A DNA stretch of 64,000 nt from Hyperoodon ampullatus. Lineage: Eukaryota > Chordata > Mammalia > Artiodactyla > Ziphiidae. Numbering within the stretch: position 1 is the stretch's first letter; every line of letters begins with the position of its first letter. The stretch is taken from positions 27,366,588 through 27,430,587 of the forward strand of contig OX457070.1 of the NCBI GenBank assembly GCA_949752795.1, in the 5' to 3' direction. The translations under genes were made by a program, and so were the position numbers. The notes under the pieces are model-generated. The model worked only from the letters and a program-made list of their open reading frames with translations, did no database searches and had not been told where the DNA came from. Shown here piece by piece: positions 11,546 through 39,186 of the stretch.

Positions 11546-12206
11546 GCTGGGCCCTCAGCGGCCGGCTGGGAGAAGGTGGCCGCGCTCACCTGGCGTGTTT
11601 ATTTACTAATTTATCAATGAACGTTTGTACCCGACACCTCCCACCTCCGGGTGCCGGGGCCGCAGCATTTGTCCTCTTCTCGGGACATTCACCGGGCCAG
11701 CATCGGGGTTCCTCCGACGCAACGGGGTGGGGCGGGGGGCGGAGGGGACTACGAATTAGGGGGTCTCGAGGTGTCCGAAAGGAAGGCTGCGGCGTCAGCT
11801 GCCCGGGACGCGGACGGGGAGAGGGGAACTTCGGGGTCCTGTAGGGTAAGAGACGTATGCGGGGTGGGGGGAAGGGACCTTGGCCTCCGAGGTTTGAGGA
11901 TGTCCAGATCCGGGATGGAGGACCCCCGGCTAGGAGAGATTGGGAGTGGCAAATGAGAGGATTGAGGGGTTCCGGGAGATGGAGGAGCCAGCGGGGTCCC
12001 GCGGGATAGGAGCTGGAGACCCTAAGCACAGGTTTAGGGGCTTTTGGCGCCTCTCAGTCGAGGGGCAGCCCGCCTGAGACCTCAGCTGCTGGGGCGACGG
12101 CCCACGCGGGACTGCCTGGGATGCGGGAAGGGGGCCGGGGCCCGACAAGGAGGAAAAGAGGGAGGGAAGTAGCCTAGCAGCCAAGCGGGCACCGTGCGAG
12201 CGCACA

Positions 12207-12208
<2 letters not shown>

Positions 12209-12242
<34 letters not shown>
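12209..12242. repeat. (GT)n microsatellite close to the promoter
   Basis: Sixteen GT units followed by acgtgtgtgtctc, about 300 bases before the upstream TATA box. Length variation in such tracts can alter nearby promoter strength in other genes; here that is only a possibility. Confidence 0.95.
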
Positions 12243-12245
<3 letters not shown>

Positions 12246-12320
12246 TGTGTGTCTCATCTCGTCCGTCTGTAGGTGCCGGGCTCAGCGAGACGCCGGCGAG
12301 AAGGAAGAGGAGGCGAGAGG

Positions 12321-12337
12321 TGAACTGAGTTTGATCC
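12321..12337 (-). promoter_or_regulatory. DR5-like retinoic-acid response element candidate
   Basis: On the minus strand this reads GGATCA, five bases (AACTC), AGTTCA. The second half-site is a perfect RGKTCA and the first has one departure (A at its third position). The spacing is the DR5 preferred by RAR:RXR. It lies about 200 bases upstream of the TATA box at 12541. From general knowledge, the related gene CYP26A1 has DR5 elements built on AGTTCA in its proximal promoter, so the placement fits. Binding is unproven. Confidence 0.4.
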
Positions 12338-12480
12338 TGCGGCGGCTACAAGTGGGTCCGGGGCGGGCGGCGGGCTGCGGGCTGCGGGCGGCCTGGGCGG
12401 GGCTGGAGGCCGGCGGGCGCTCACACGCTCCGGCCGCCGGCCTCTCACCACGCCTCCGGCTTCGAGAGCGCGGCGGAGGT

Positions 12481-12504
12481 GGGGGTGGGGGTGGGAGTGG
12501 GGGG
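12481..12504 (+). other. G-quadruplex motif upstream of TATA box
   Basis: Four guanine runs separated by very short loops: GGGGG, T, GGGGG, T, GGG, AGT, GGGGGG. This satisfies the usual four-run G-quadruplex rule with loops of 1, 1 and 3 bases, which favours a stable fold. It ends about 37 bases before the TATA box at 12541, within the likely core promoter. Confidence 0.6.
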
Positions 12505-12540
12505 TGCTGGCGGAGCGCCCACGGCGCAGCCTCCCGGCTC

Positions 12541-12548
12541 TATATAAA
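12541..12548 (+). promoter_or_regulatory. Upstream TATA box candidate
   Basis: TATATAAA in the context ggctctatataaacacacgc, preceded by GC-rich DNA. A start about 30 bases on, near 12572, would give a leader of about 1,060 bases before the CYP26B1 ATG. That leader would contain a CCG run, a poly-C run and a short upstream ORF at 13276-13308 (ATG to TGA, 11 codons including the stop). A second TATA-like box at 13354 would give a much shorter leader. Which is used cannot be decided from sequence. Confidence 0.5.
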
Positions 12549-12571
12549 CACACGCATCGCCTGGCTCTCAG

Positions 12572-29565
<16,994 letters not shown>

Positions 29566-32533
29566 GGCGCCAGGCCTCGGGGCAGGAGGCAATGGAAGGG
29601 TAGAAACCTGTGTGTGGGAGGGGGCTGGAGCCCGGGGAAGAGGGAGGGCCCCCCAGGCCTTGCCCGCCCCTCTTCCCCTCCCTGGCAAACCTGCCCCAAG
29701 TCAAAAGGGCTCTCCGGGGTTGGGCTCTCCCCCTGGCCCCTGCTTCTCTCCAATCTCTCCAGTCCCCAACAGCTTAGCTCCCCCGGGAAAGGGCCTGGCC
29801 CCCCCGCCCCGCATGCCCATCACAGTGTTAGATGTCGGCTGTGCCTTTGCTTGTGATGTTCTGAACTGGTCTCTCCCCTCCCTTTTCTTTTGGACTTTTT
29901 TCATGTGAGGTCAGGTGGTTGACGTGGGGGAAGGGAGGAAAAGAGGTGCCCCCTTTGGCCCTCTCTTCAGCACCCCCCCGCCCCTGCCTCGGCTCAGATG
30001 GGACGAGTGCCCCTCCCGGTGTGGCCACCAGTGCCTGCGGGGAACAGCATCCTGGGTAATAGAACACCAGTCACCCTTGGCAGGGCAGGGTCAGGCTGTA
30101 ACCAGCCTGGATGCCCACCCCTTGCCGTTTTGGACATTTGAAATTACCTATTGCTGCTACTTTTTCTCTCTTCTGACCTTAGGGCAAAGGAGCCCCAGGC
30201 CCTGTCCTCCCAGCGTCCTCCCTGGTGGCCCTGGGCACACGCACTGACACCCGCACCTTTCTGCCAGGCGGCCTGGAGCCCACCCTGCTCCCCGTTACAC
30301 ATACACCCAAGGCCCTCGGCTCATGGATGGCCTTTCCCCCACCCCCATATTTATTCACTAATATAATCGAATCTTGGTGTTACTGGGACTGGAACAAGTA
30401 TCTCCTCCGTCCCCTGGCCTCCATCCCAGCTGTCCCCGGCAGGACTTCTGCAAGTGACCCAGCCACCACCACCCCCCCGCCCCCTGCCAGCCTAGGGTCG
30501 AGCAGCTCCCCCAGGCGCCAGACCTTCTGTGGGTTCAACCTCAGAGCCTCACTCCTGAGGTGAAACCCAGCACATCTGCCTTTGTCCCCTGGTGGGGATG
30601 GGGAAACGGCCCACCGCCTCCCTCCCTGCTCTGTCAGAAACCTTGATCACTGGGGATTTGGAGGCTACTGCTGTGTCCCACTTGGTCACTGTGCACCCCA
30701 GTGCCCCCCACTCTGGCTAGTGAGTATAGGGAAGGATACGGGTTCTTTCTTCTGACGGGGAGCCAGGGGCTCCGTCCTCCCTCCCTCAACCCTCACCCTT
30801 TGCCCTTTGCCCTTGGAAAGGTGTCCTTGAAGTCCCTTCCCCCCTCTATGCCACTGTCTGCTTAGCCCAGCTCAGGGGTGCAGGGACCAGGTGAAAGCAA
30901 GGGGAGGTGAGTGCAGAAGGCAGCCCTTCCTCAGAGCTGACTCGGGCCCTCTGCTTGGTCTTGAGGCAGCTGAGGAGGGCGCTGCAGCTAGAGCTGAGGA
31001 GGAGGGTATGTGTGTGATTCGTCAGAAGTGATTTGGCTGCAAACCGGCTGGTCAGGGGATGAAGGAAGAGCAGCTCCTGCCACTGGCATTTTGAGTGTTG
31101 GCAGTTAGGGATGCCTCCCGGGGATGGTTTGGGGCCTTTGGTGAGTCTCTAAGTGATTTTGTCTGTTTTCAAGTTTTTCTTTGCTTTTCTTGTTTCTCTG
31201 TTGGCTTTTGATGTTATAAAAGCGGTGAATCCCCTTTAGGAGAAAATCAAAAACACACAGAAGAAGAATGCGGGACGTGGATTCCCCGGTTGCCTCTCCG
31301 TAGCAGGGGCCCGTGTGAGCAGCTCAGTGGCACCCCCGGTGGTGCTCAGTGGGCAGGCGGCAGCCCCCGACTCCCGCCCCCATGCACACCTGCCCTGTGG
31401 TGGGCTTTACAGGAATGGCTCGTGCCTGCGGACTGTTCTGTCAGCCCCGTTCTCAAGTCTTTCATTTGGTTCCTACCTTTTCACTGTTAAAAAGCAAGCG
31501 TGGCACAGATGTTATTGGCAAAAATTGACATTAATAAAATGAGTAAGACCTCAACCTCCCCCACCCCACCGCCCCATTCTGAAAAACAGGCAAAAATGTG
31601 TAAAGACTCATCAAAGCTTGAAAATAGCTGCATGGTGCACCAGAATCTGTTACCTACAAAAAAGCCCGGTGTCTGGAAGGTTCATGCTCCTCTAAGCTGA
31701 CCCAGCTTGCCTTGAACCAAATGTCTTTGACTAAATATCGAGGATTGCATAAGTGCAGCTTCAGACAGGAAGCCTGCCAGGCCTGGCCCCGGCGAGGGGC
31801 AGGGAGCTGGAAGGCTGCGGGAGACCTCAGTGGCCTTTGGTTTGGGTGACCAGCCTGGGAGGGGCAGAGAAGGCAAGGCTGAGGGGATCCCTGTGAGGGA
31901 GGGAAGAAGGATCATTTGCCCCGCTGGGTCTCAAAGGCAATAAGAAGAGAACTGAAGAAAGCTCTTGACTGGCTGACAGGAGGGTTCCAATGTTGAGACT
32001 CACCCATGTCTCCTCTTTATATCCATCCGTGTCTGTGTGCTAGTGTGTAGGTTTTATAGAGGTAGCATTAGATGGGTGATGTGTTCTCACTTAACCATTC
32101 CTACTATTGTAACTTGACATTAAAAAGACAAAACCCCACAAAACTCTTCCCGCCATGGGATTGCAGATTGAAGCACTTTCAATGTTGGGCGCTGGCATTT
32201 GTGTTCTGGTCACCATCCTGACCCTGCCCAGATCGCTATAATATAATTTTATACACAGAACTTGTTTTTTCATAAATGTTATAATTTTGTGTCTGTCTTT
32301 ATAAACTATTATAAGTACTATTTTTGTTATAATTCAAAATATTTAGTATAAAGTTTTTGCTGTTAAATATTTGTTATTTAGTAAAATATGAATTTTTTCC
32401 TCTATTGTAAACATGGTTCAAAATGTTAATATGTTTTTATCACAGTTGTTTTAATATTGAAAAAGCACTTGTGTGTTTTGTTTTGATATGAAACTGGTGC
32501 CGTGTGAGTGTTTTTGCTGTCGTGGTTTTAATC

Positions 32534-32541
32534 TGTATATA
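32534..32541 (+). promoter_or_regulatory. Pumilio-type element in the 3' UTR
   Basis: TGTATATA matches the Pumilio response element UGUANAUA exactly. It sits about 90 bases before the poly(A) signal in an AT-rich stretch with several ATTTA words, so chance is a real alternative. Confidence 0.35.
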
Positions 32542-32623
32542 ATATTCCCTGTTGCATATTAAAAAAAGTTGTGCATTTTGTGATTTTGGAAATACTCAAT
32601 GTGGCTCTTTTATAGGCTTCTAT

Positions 32624-32629
32624 AATAAA
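32624..32629 (+). terminator. CYP26B1: Poly(A) signal of CYP26B1
   Basis: AATAAA in ttctataataaaccttgag, followed about 20-30 bases later by a G/T-rich stretch (cgtttggctctctggtttctg region). AT-rich UTR sequence gives way to GC-rich flank here, which supports this as the main 3' end. Confidence 0.75.
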
Positions 32630-32650
32630 CCTTGAGGACTCACCCTCGTT

Positions 32651-35616
32651 TGGCTCTCTGGTTTCTGCCTTCCCAGCTCCCTGAAAGGGTCCTCCGGTCC
32701 ACCCACCCTTCCCTTCAACAACACCCAGTCCCACCTGTCAGGCAGGAAGTTCTTCCCCGCAGTGTTTGCCCTGAGGGGCCAGCCCCCATTCCCTGCATGA
32801 AAGCACACAGAGGTCCGTGACTGTATCCTGTGAGCAGTAGGTTCCCTGGGGAGGGGAGGATGTACCTGGAGGGTCACTGTCCCCAGAGGCCTGTTGCAGC
32901 ACGGGGCAGCTGGGGGCCGCATCCCTGGCCATGTGGCTGGGCCTGGCTGGGCCCGGTGTCTCGGTCCTGGACACGGCAATCAGAGCACTGCAGAGTCCAT
33001 CTTGTTCATACGAGTGAGGACACGGATGTCCACAGCCACGTGGCACACAGGAGGGCAGAATCCAGTTCTCCCGACTCCCAGCCTCATGCGCCATGAGGCA
33101 CTTCTCGGAGCCTGTTTCATGGGTGCTGCAGGGGCAAATGGATTCTGGGATCGAATCAGTCTGGGGAAGGGCTTAAACAGCGCTGGGCAGATTCCTTCAC
33201 TGCAGGACTGCTCAGGACCTTGAGCCTGGGGCTGGGCTTGCTGAGGGACTGAACGGTGTAGAGCTCAGAGGTTGCAGGGCTCCCCGAGCCCACTTGACGA
33301 CGGAAACCGTGTCCTCTTTGCCCATTCTCACACTCTGTGAAAAGCTGCTCTGCAGCCTGACTGTCCCAGAAGCCCATAGGTGACCCAGCAAAGGGCGTCG
33401 ACCACTGTCAGACAAGGAACGTCCAGGGCGGTCCCCAGAACCTGGGGGGGAGGGAGGGCAGTGAGTGGCAGAGCCGTGGCTCCTGGAGCTGCACCAGGAA
33501 CTGGGGGGTCCGGCCCTGGCAAGGGCAAGGCCTCACAATGCCCAGGCCGGTCCCGGCCCCTGTCTTGCCAGGTCCCCTCCCCAAGCCCTCACTGAGCCAG
33601 CCTGAAAAAGGCCATTTTGTGGCTCCAGTGTTTCTTTTTGATACACTCAGTCAGACCCAGCCTCGACCCAGATACATCCCAGGACACAGGGCCTCTCTCA
33701 AAGAGCCTGGCACCCAGAGGGGCATCACCAGCGTCTCCTGAACAGTGACACTGGGTGGTCTGCTCAACCTGTCCTTTACCCTGTGCCATCTTTCTGCCTC
33801 ACCTGACCCTCCCCAGCGCAGGTCTCCACTCCCCGAGCCTTAATCTCCACCCTGGGGAGGGGAGAGCAAGATGATCTCGTTTTGCATCAGATGAAGCAGA
33901 GTCTCAGCATTGCAGGGAACTTCTCACAGCCACACAGAAGCAGAGGCTGGTCCTGGGCCAGAATGGGGGCCACCTGCCCTGCACAGCACATGCCCCACCA
34001 AGGGGGATCCCTCTGATGGAGGTCTCCAGGGTCAGCGAGAAGCAGCAACGGACACCCCCAGCTTCCACTGGGACATGTGCCAGTGGAAGGTAGTAGTTTT
34101 TCAGAGTGTAAATTCCATCTCTCCCAGTGGAATGTCCTGTGTGGCAGCAGAGGTGAAGGAAGCGTGGTCCTTGGGCTGCCCTTGGTCTGACCGCCCTGCC
34201 ACGGGGTGGGAAGGCCCAGCCGGGCGGGTGGCTGGCTTGTCATCACCCAGTCTGTCCTTGCCTCTCCCCCGTAGGCCCAGCGGGTCGGTGACGTCGCCCA
34301 CACTGCTGCCTGCCCTCAGGATCTCCTGGCCTGGAAGGAGAACACAGGCCGCTGTGGACAGGCCGACACGGCCGCTGTTTGTCCAGGGGCTGGGGCGCCA
34401 GTTTGGAGGGAACTCACAGACCGCACATTCTGCCACCTCCCAACACTTTTCCAAAACAGCCTGGCCCTGGTTGGGCCTGACTGCCTGGGGTGGTCAGGGG
34501 CTGGGAGCCAGGAACAAGGCAGGGGAAAGCAGGGCCTCAGGGCCAGCAGAGTGATGTGACCAGGTGAGAGCAGAGACAGCACTCTGCCAGAGTCAGCCTG
34601 CTCAGCTCTGATGGGCCTTGATGGGGAAAGAGAGAGAGGGAGGAGGACTGTGTGTATCTGGGTTGGGGGCTAAAGGAAAAACAAACCTGACTTGCCAAGT
34701 CCTCAGGATGAGCCAGCCAGGCTCCGCTCCTCACAGAGGCTCTGGAGCACTGAGCATGGTGTGGAGGCGGTGATGGCGAAGCGGCAGGCTGGGGCTCAGC
34801 TTCAGCTCTTCATCTCCCGCCCCACTTCCCTTTCACCAGATTGGTCTGCCCCAAGGTTTGGCCTCCACTGGCCTCACCCACCCCCAGGGACTGTGGCCTC
34901 CCAGGACACACTTATTCCAGGCCCAGCAACCTTGGCCTTCCCGTAAGGAGAATGCCTCCCCTCAACCCCCTGAGCCCTGGTGTCTAGGACTTTGGTCCCC
35001 TCCAACTGATACCCCATCTGTACAGCAGGTGAGTGACAGGTGAGCCCACAAAGACTTCCATGGGAGTGTGGCACTGTGACACCACCCTTGGAAGCAGCTG
35101 GGACTGCCCTGGGGGCTGTCGCAGGCACAGTGGGGGTTCCTTGGCTGGCGGTGGCCATGTGGCCGGATTGCTGGCCCACGTGAGGGCATCAGGCTCCCTG
35201 GGAGTGAACGTAGGTGGTCTGGGAAGCAGATGTGCCTGGGCAGGGCCCACCTACTTGGCTACAGTCCCCTCCTTCCTGGCTTGTTGGCACCCAGAAAAGC
35301 CTTTCTTGCCTTGCCTGGTGTAGACTTGACTTTTGTTTTTTAGACTTGTCATTTTGGTAAGTCCTTCCTTCCCACAGCTTCTTCTTCTGGAACTCAGGCT
35401 TAGATTCCCTCTGAGTGTAATGTTTTGCAGAACACATTGTCAGTGGTGCCCCCAGAGGTATGCAGCTGAGAATGCATCACTCTGAGCCCATAACTGCAGC
35501 AGTCACATGGCAACCCCCTGCAAGGACTCTGATTGGTCCAATTTGAGTCACATGCGGGAAGGAGGATGGCTGCCTCTGATTGGTTGTCCTGGGGTGGGGG
35601 CACAGAGGTGGCATAT
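32651..35616. other. 3' flanking DNA, no gene recognised
   Basis: About 3 kb of mostly unique DNA with many short, overlapping open frames and no recognisable domain. A faint MIR-like patch lies near 33865-33945. Around 35460-35620 the sequence has three gattgg/CCAAT words and a gtcacatg phrase reminiscent of an old interspersed repeat whose family I cannot name. Confidence 0.5.
35027..35043 (+). promoter_or_regulatory. Relaxed DR5 motif downstream of CYP26B1
   Basis: AGGTGA, five bases (GTGAC), AGGTGA: two identical half-sites of the relaxed RGKTSA class at DR5 spacing. It lies about 2.4 kb beyond the poly(A) site. The half-site is weaker than AGGTCA. Confidence 0.3.
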
Positions 35617-35935
35617 GATTGGCAGCCCAAGGAGGAGATGTGAGGGAATTGTTGGAGGGGACAGATGGAAGTGAAGTTTACCCTAGAGCCAGCCAAGGAG
35701 GGAGGGAAAAGAACTAGCAATATGGGAGAAGATAGGGGCTGCTGAAGTGATGCGCTAGGAGGGTAGAAGGAGGGAGGATGATGAATGATATTTCAAGAGA
35801 AGAGAAGGTCTTAAGTGGAAGGCATGGCCACTTCTAGTGAGGATGTTTGCATTACTATGATGTCAACTCTTCCTCCATCAGAATAATGTCTGCCATGCTT
35901 CCAAGGGCTTTGTGTGACTGTGCATGTGTGTGCTT
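35617..35935 (+). repeat. Left copy of a diverged direct repeat flanking the L1 nest
   Basis: Shares an ordered set of words with 55050-55315: ggcag-ccaagg at the start, gggacagat near 35658, a long colinear stretch ending atgatgtcaa-tcttcctcc (near 35858-35877), then ccaagggctttgtgtgact at 35902. I estimate roughly 70% identity by eye, with small indels. The copies sit immediately outside the two ends of the L1 cluster, 19 kb apart and in the same orientation. Confidence 0.55.
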
Positions 35936-37171
35936 TACTTTGAAATAATTATAGAGTCACAGGAAGTTGCAAAATAGTACAAGAGAGGTCCCATGTATGC
36001 TTCATCCAGTTTCTCCCAATGGCTTCTCATATAATTATAGTACAATATCAAAACAAGAAAATTGACCCTGGCACAATGTTTATGTATAATTTGATGCCAT
36101 TTTATCACACCTGTAGATTTGTATAATCATCACTGAAATCAAGATACAGAATTATTCCATCACCACAAAGATCTCACTTATGCTTTATAGTCACTTGCTA
36201 CCTCCCTGCCACTCTCTACTCTTCCTAACCCCTGGCAACCACTAATTTTCCATGTCTATAATTTTGTCATTTCAAGAAGGTTATATAAGTGGAATCATTC
36301 AGTGTGTGGTCTTTTGGGATTTTTTTTCACATAGCATAATGCCCTGAAGAGCCATCTGAGTTACTGCATACATCAGTAGTTTGTTTCTTTTTGTTGCTGA
36401 GTAGTATTCCATTGTATAGATGTACCACAGTTTATTTAACCATTCACTCATTGGAGGATATTTGGGTTGTTTCCAGTTTTGGGCTATTACATATATTATG
36501 TTGAGGTAACTTCCTTCTATTCCTAGTTTGTTGAGTGTTTTTACAATGAAAGGGTGTTGAATTTTGTTAAATGCTTTTTCAGCATCAGTTGAGATGATAT
36601 TGTCATTTTCCCACAGTCATTCTGTTGACGAGATGTATTACATTGATTGAATTTTATATGTTGAACCATCCTTGCGTTCTAGGAATAAACCCCACTTGAT
36701 CATGGTGTATAATCCTCTTAATGTGCTATTGAATTCTGTTAGCTAGTATTTTGTTATGATTTTTACTTCCATATTCATCAGGGATATTGATCTGTAGTTT
36801 TCTTGTAGTGTCTTTGTCTGACTGTAGTGTCAGGGTTATGCTGGCCTCGTAGAATGAGTTTAGAAATGTTCCCATCTCTTTAATTTTGGGGTAACATTTG
36901 AAGAGTATTGGTGTTAGTTATTCTCTAAACATGTGGTAGAATTTATCAATGAAGTCATGTAGTCCTGGACTTTTCTTTGTTGGGAGGTGATTTACTAATA
37001 TTTTATGGGGGATTTTTGCATCTATGTTTATGATAATCTTTAGTAGTTTTCTTTTTTTGTATTGTCTCTGTCTGATTTTGGTTTCAGGATAATGGCCTAA
37101 TAAATTTTTTAGGAGGTATTCTCTCCTATTTTTTGGAAGAGATTGTGTAGAATTTGTGTTGATTCATCTTT
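35936..37171 (-). mobile_element. Ancient L1 (element C), 3' end segment
   Basis: The 3' UTR and part of ORF2 of an old L1M-type element on the minus strand. After the 3' UTR (to about 36490) it jumps directly to the reverse-transcriptase region, so about 1.5 kb of ORF2 is deleted. The element is interrupted at 37171 by a younger L1 and resumes at 42161. Many stops; not coding. Confidence 0.75.
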
Positions 37172-37677
37172 TTTCTTTTAATAGATCTTTACTGAAGCAC
37201 AATTGCTCCACAATACTATGCCAGTCCCCATTGCACAACAGAGCGAATCAGCCACATGTACACACTTGTCCCCACCCCCCCTCCGTCCCAAGCCTCCCCC
37301 CATCCTCTCCCTCCCACCCTTCCAGGCCATCGCAAAGCACCGAGCCCATCCCCCACACCTTGCTGCTGCCTCCTACCAGCCAACCACCCCACATCCGGTA
37401 GTGTACACGTGTCCACGCCACTCCCACTTCACCCCAGCTTCCCCCTCCCACCCTGTGTTCTCAAGTCCATTCTCTGTGACTACCTCTTTATTCCTGCCCT
37501 GCCCCTAGGTTCAACAGTACCATTTTTTTTTTTTTTTTAGATTCCATATATATGTGTTAGCATACAGTATTTGTTTTTCTCTTTCTGACTTACTTCACTC
37601 TGTAGTAAAGTACAGACTCTAGGTCCATCCACCTCATTACAAATAACTCAATTTCGTTTCTTTTTTTTTTTTTTTTT

Positions 37678-37752
37678 AGCCCTCAGGTATCTTTACACCT
37701 TTACCTTCCTTTATTCCTCTACAAATCCTATTTACAGACCAATCGGGTTATT

Positions 37753-37754
<2 letters not shown>
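37678..37754 (-). other. Unique segment between two L1 poly(A) tracts
   Basis: Seventy-seven bases that are not L1. On the minus strand it runs from the poly(A) tail of the upstream L1 to a second poly(A) run, with AATAAA (37710-37715) 32 bases before that run. This is the layout of an L1 3' transduction: read-through into flanking DNA and use of a downstream poly(A) signal. The source locus is unknown. Confidence 0.55.
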
Positions 37755-37786
<32 letters not shown>

Positions 37787-38974
37787 TTTCTGCTTTATAA
37801 CAAAGTGAATCAGTCATACATATATATCTGTTCCCACATCCCTTCCCTCATGCATCTCCCTCCCTCCCACCCTCCCCATCCCACCCCTCCAGGCGGTCAC
37901 AAAGCACCGAGCTGATCTCCCTGTGTTCTGCGGCTGCTTCCCAATATCTATCTACCTTACGTTTCGTAGTGTATATATGTCCATGCCTCTCTTTCGCTTT
38001 GTCACAGCTTACCCTTCCCCCTCCCCATATCCTCAAGTCCATTCTCAAGTAGGTCTGTGTCTTTATTCCCGTTTTACCCCTAGGTTCTTCATGACATTTT
38101 TTTTTTAATTCCATATATATGTGTTAGCATACGGTATTTGTCTTTCTCTTTCTGACTTACTTCACTCTGTATGACAGACTCTAGGTCTATCCACCTCATT
38201 ACAAATAGCTCAGTTTCGTTTCTTTTTATGGCTGAGTAATATTCCATTGTATATATGTGCCACATCTTCTTTATCCATTCATCTGTCGATGGACATTTAA
38301 GTTGGTTCCACGTCCTGGCTATTGTAAATAGTGCTGCAGTGAACATTGTGGTACATGTCTCTTTTTGAATTATGGTTTTCTCAGGGTATATGCCCAGTAG
38401 TGGGACTGCTGGGTCATATGGTAGTTGTAGTTTTAGTTTTTTAAGGAGCCTCCATACTGTTTTCCATAGTGGTTTTATCAATTTACATTCCCACCAACAG
38501 TGCAGGAGGATTCACTTTTCACCACACCCTTTCCAGCATTTATTGTTTCTAGCTTTTTTGATAATGGCCATTCTGACCGGCGTGAGGTGATACCTCATTG
38601 TAGTTTTGATTTGCATTTCTCTAATAATTAGTGATGTTGAGCATCTTTTCATGTGCCTCTTGGCCATCTGTATGTTTTCATTTGTGAAATGTCTGTTTAG
38701 GTCTTCCACCCATTTTTTAACTGGATTGTTTGTTTTTTTGATATTGAGCTCCATGAACTGTTTGTGTATTTTAGAGATTAATCCTTTGTCTGTTGTTTCA
38801 TTAGCAAATATTTTCTCTCACTCTGAGGGTTTTTTGTCTTGTTTATGGTTTCCTTTGCTGTGCAAAAGCTTTTAAGTTTAATTAAGTCTCATATGCTTAT
38901 TTTTGTTTTTATTTCTGTTACTCTAGGAGGTGGGTCCAAAAAGATCTTACTGTGGTTTATGTCAAAGAGTGTTT

Positions 38975-39186
38975 TCTTTTTTTTTTTTTTTTGGTGCTAC
39001 GCGGGCCTCTCACTGTTGTGGCCTCTCCCGTTGCGGAGCACAGGCTCCGGACGCGCAGGCTCAGTGGCCATGGCTCACGGGCCTAGCTGCTCTGCAGCAT
39101 GTGGGATCTTCCCGGACCGGGGCACGAACTCGTGTCCCCTGCATCGGCAGGCGGACTCTCAACCACTGCGCCACCAGGGAAGCCCT
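38975..39186 (-). mobile_element. CHR-type tRNA-derived SINE inserted in L1
   Basis: A complete SINE on the minus strand, starting GGGCTTCCCTGGTGGCGCAG (39186 downward) and ending in a poly-T run on the plus strand. The flanking 14-base duplication gtcaaagagtgttt (38961-38974 and 39187-39200) is perfect. The sequence is almost the same as the copy at 62013-62205. This family belongs to whales, hippos and ruminants, and this version resembles those I know from cetaceans. The insertion post-dates the L1 it interrupts. Confidence 0.85.

Larger units (their letters stand above)
29566..32650 (+). other. CYP26B1: CYP26B1 3' UTR
   Basis: About 3.1 kb from the stop codon to a likely cleavage site 15-25 bases after AATAAA at 32624. 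The first 2 kb is GC-rich and the last 0.6 kb strongly AT-rich. An earlier AATAAA at 31533-31538 could give a shorter form. The distal part holds ATTTA words near 32340-32380 and a Pumilio-type TGTATATA at 32534-32541, typical of tightly controlled mRNAs. No repeat insertion is visible in it. Confidence 0.75.
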
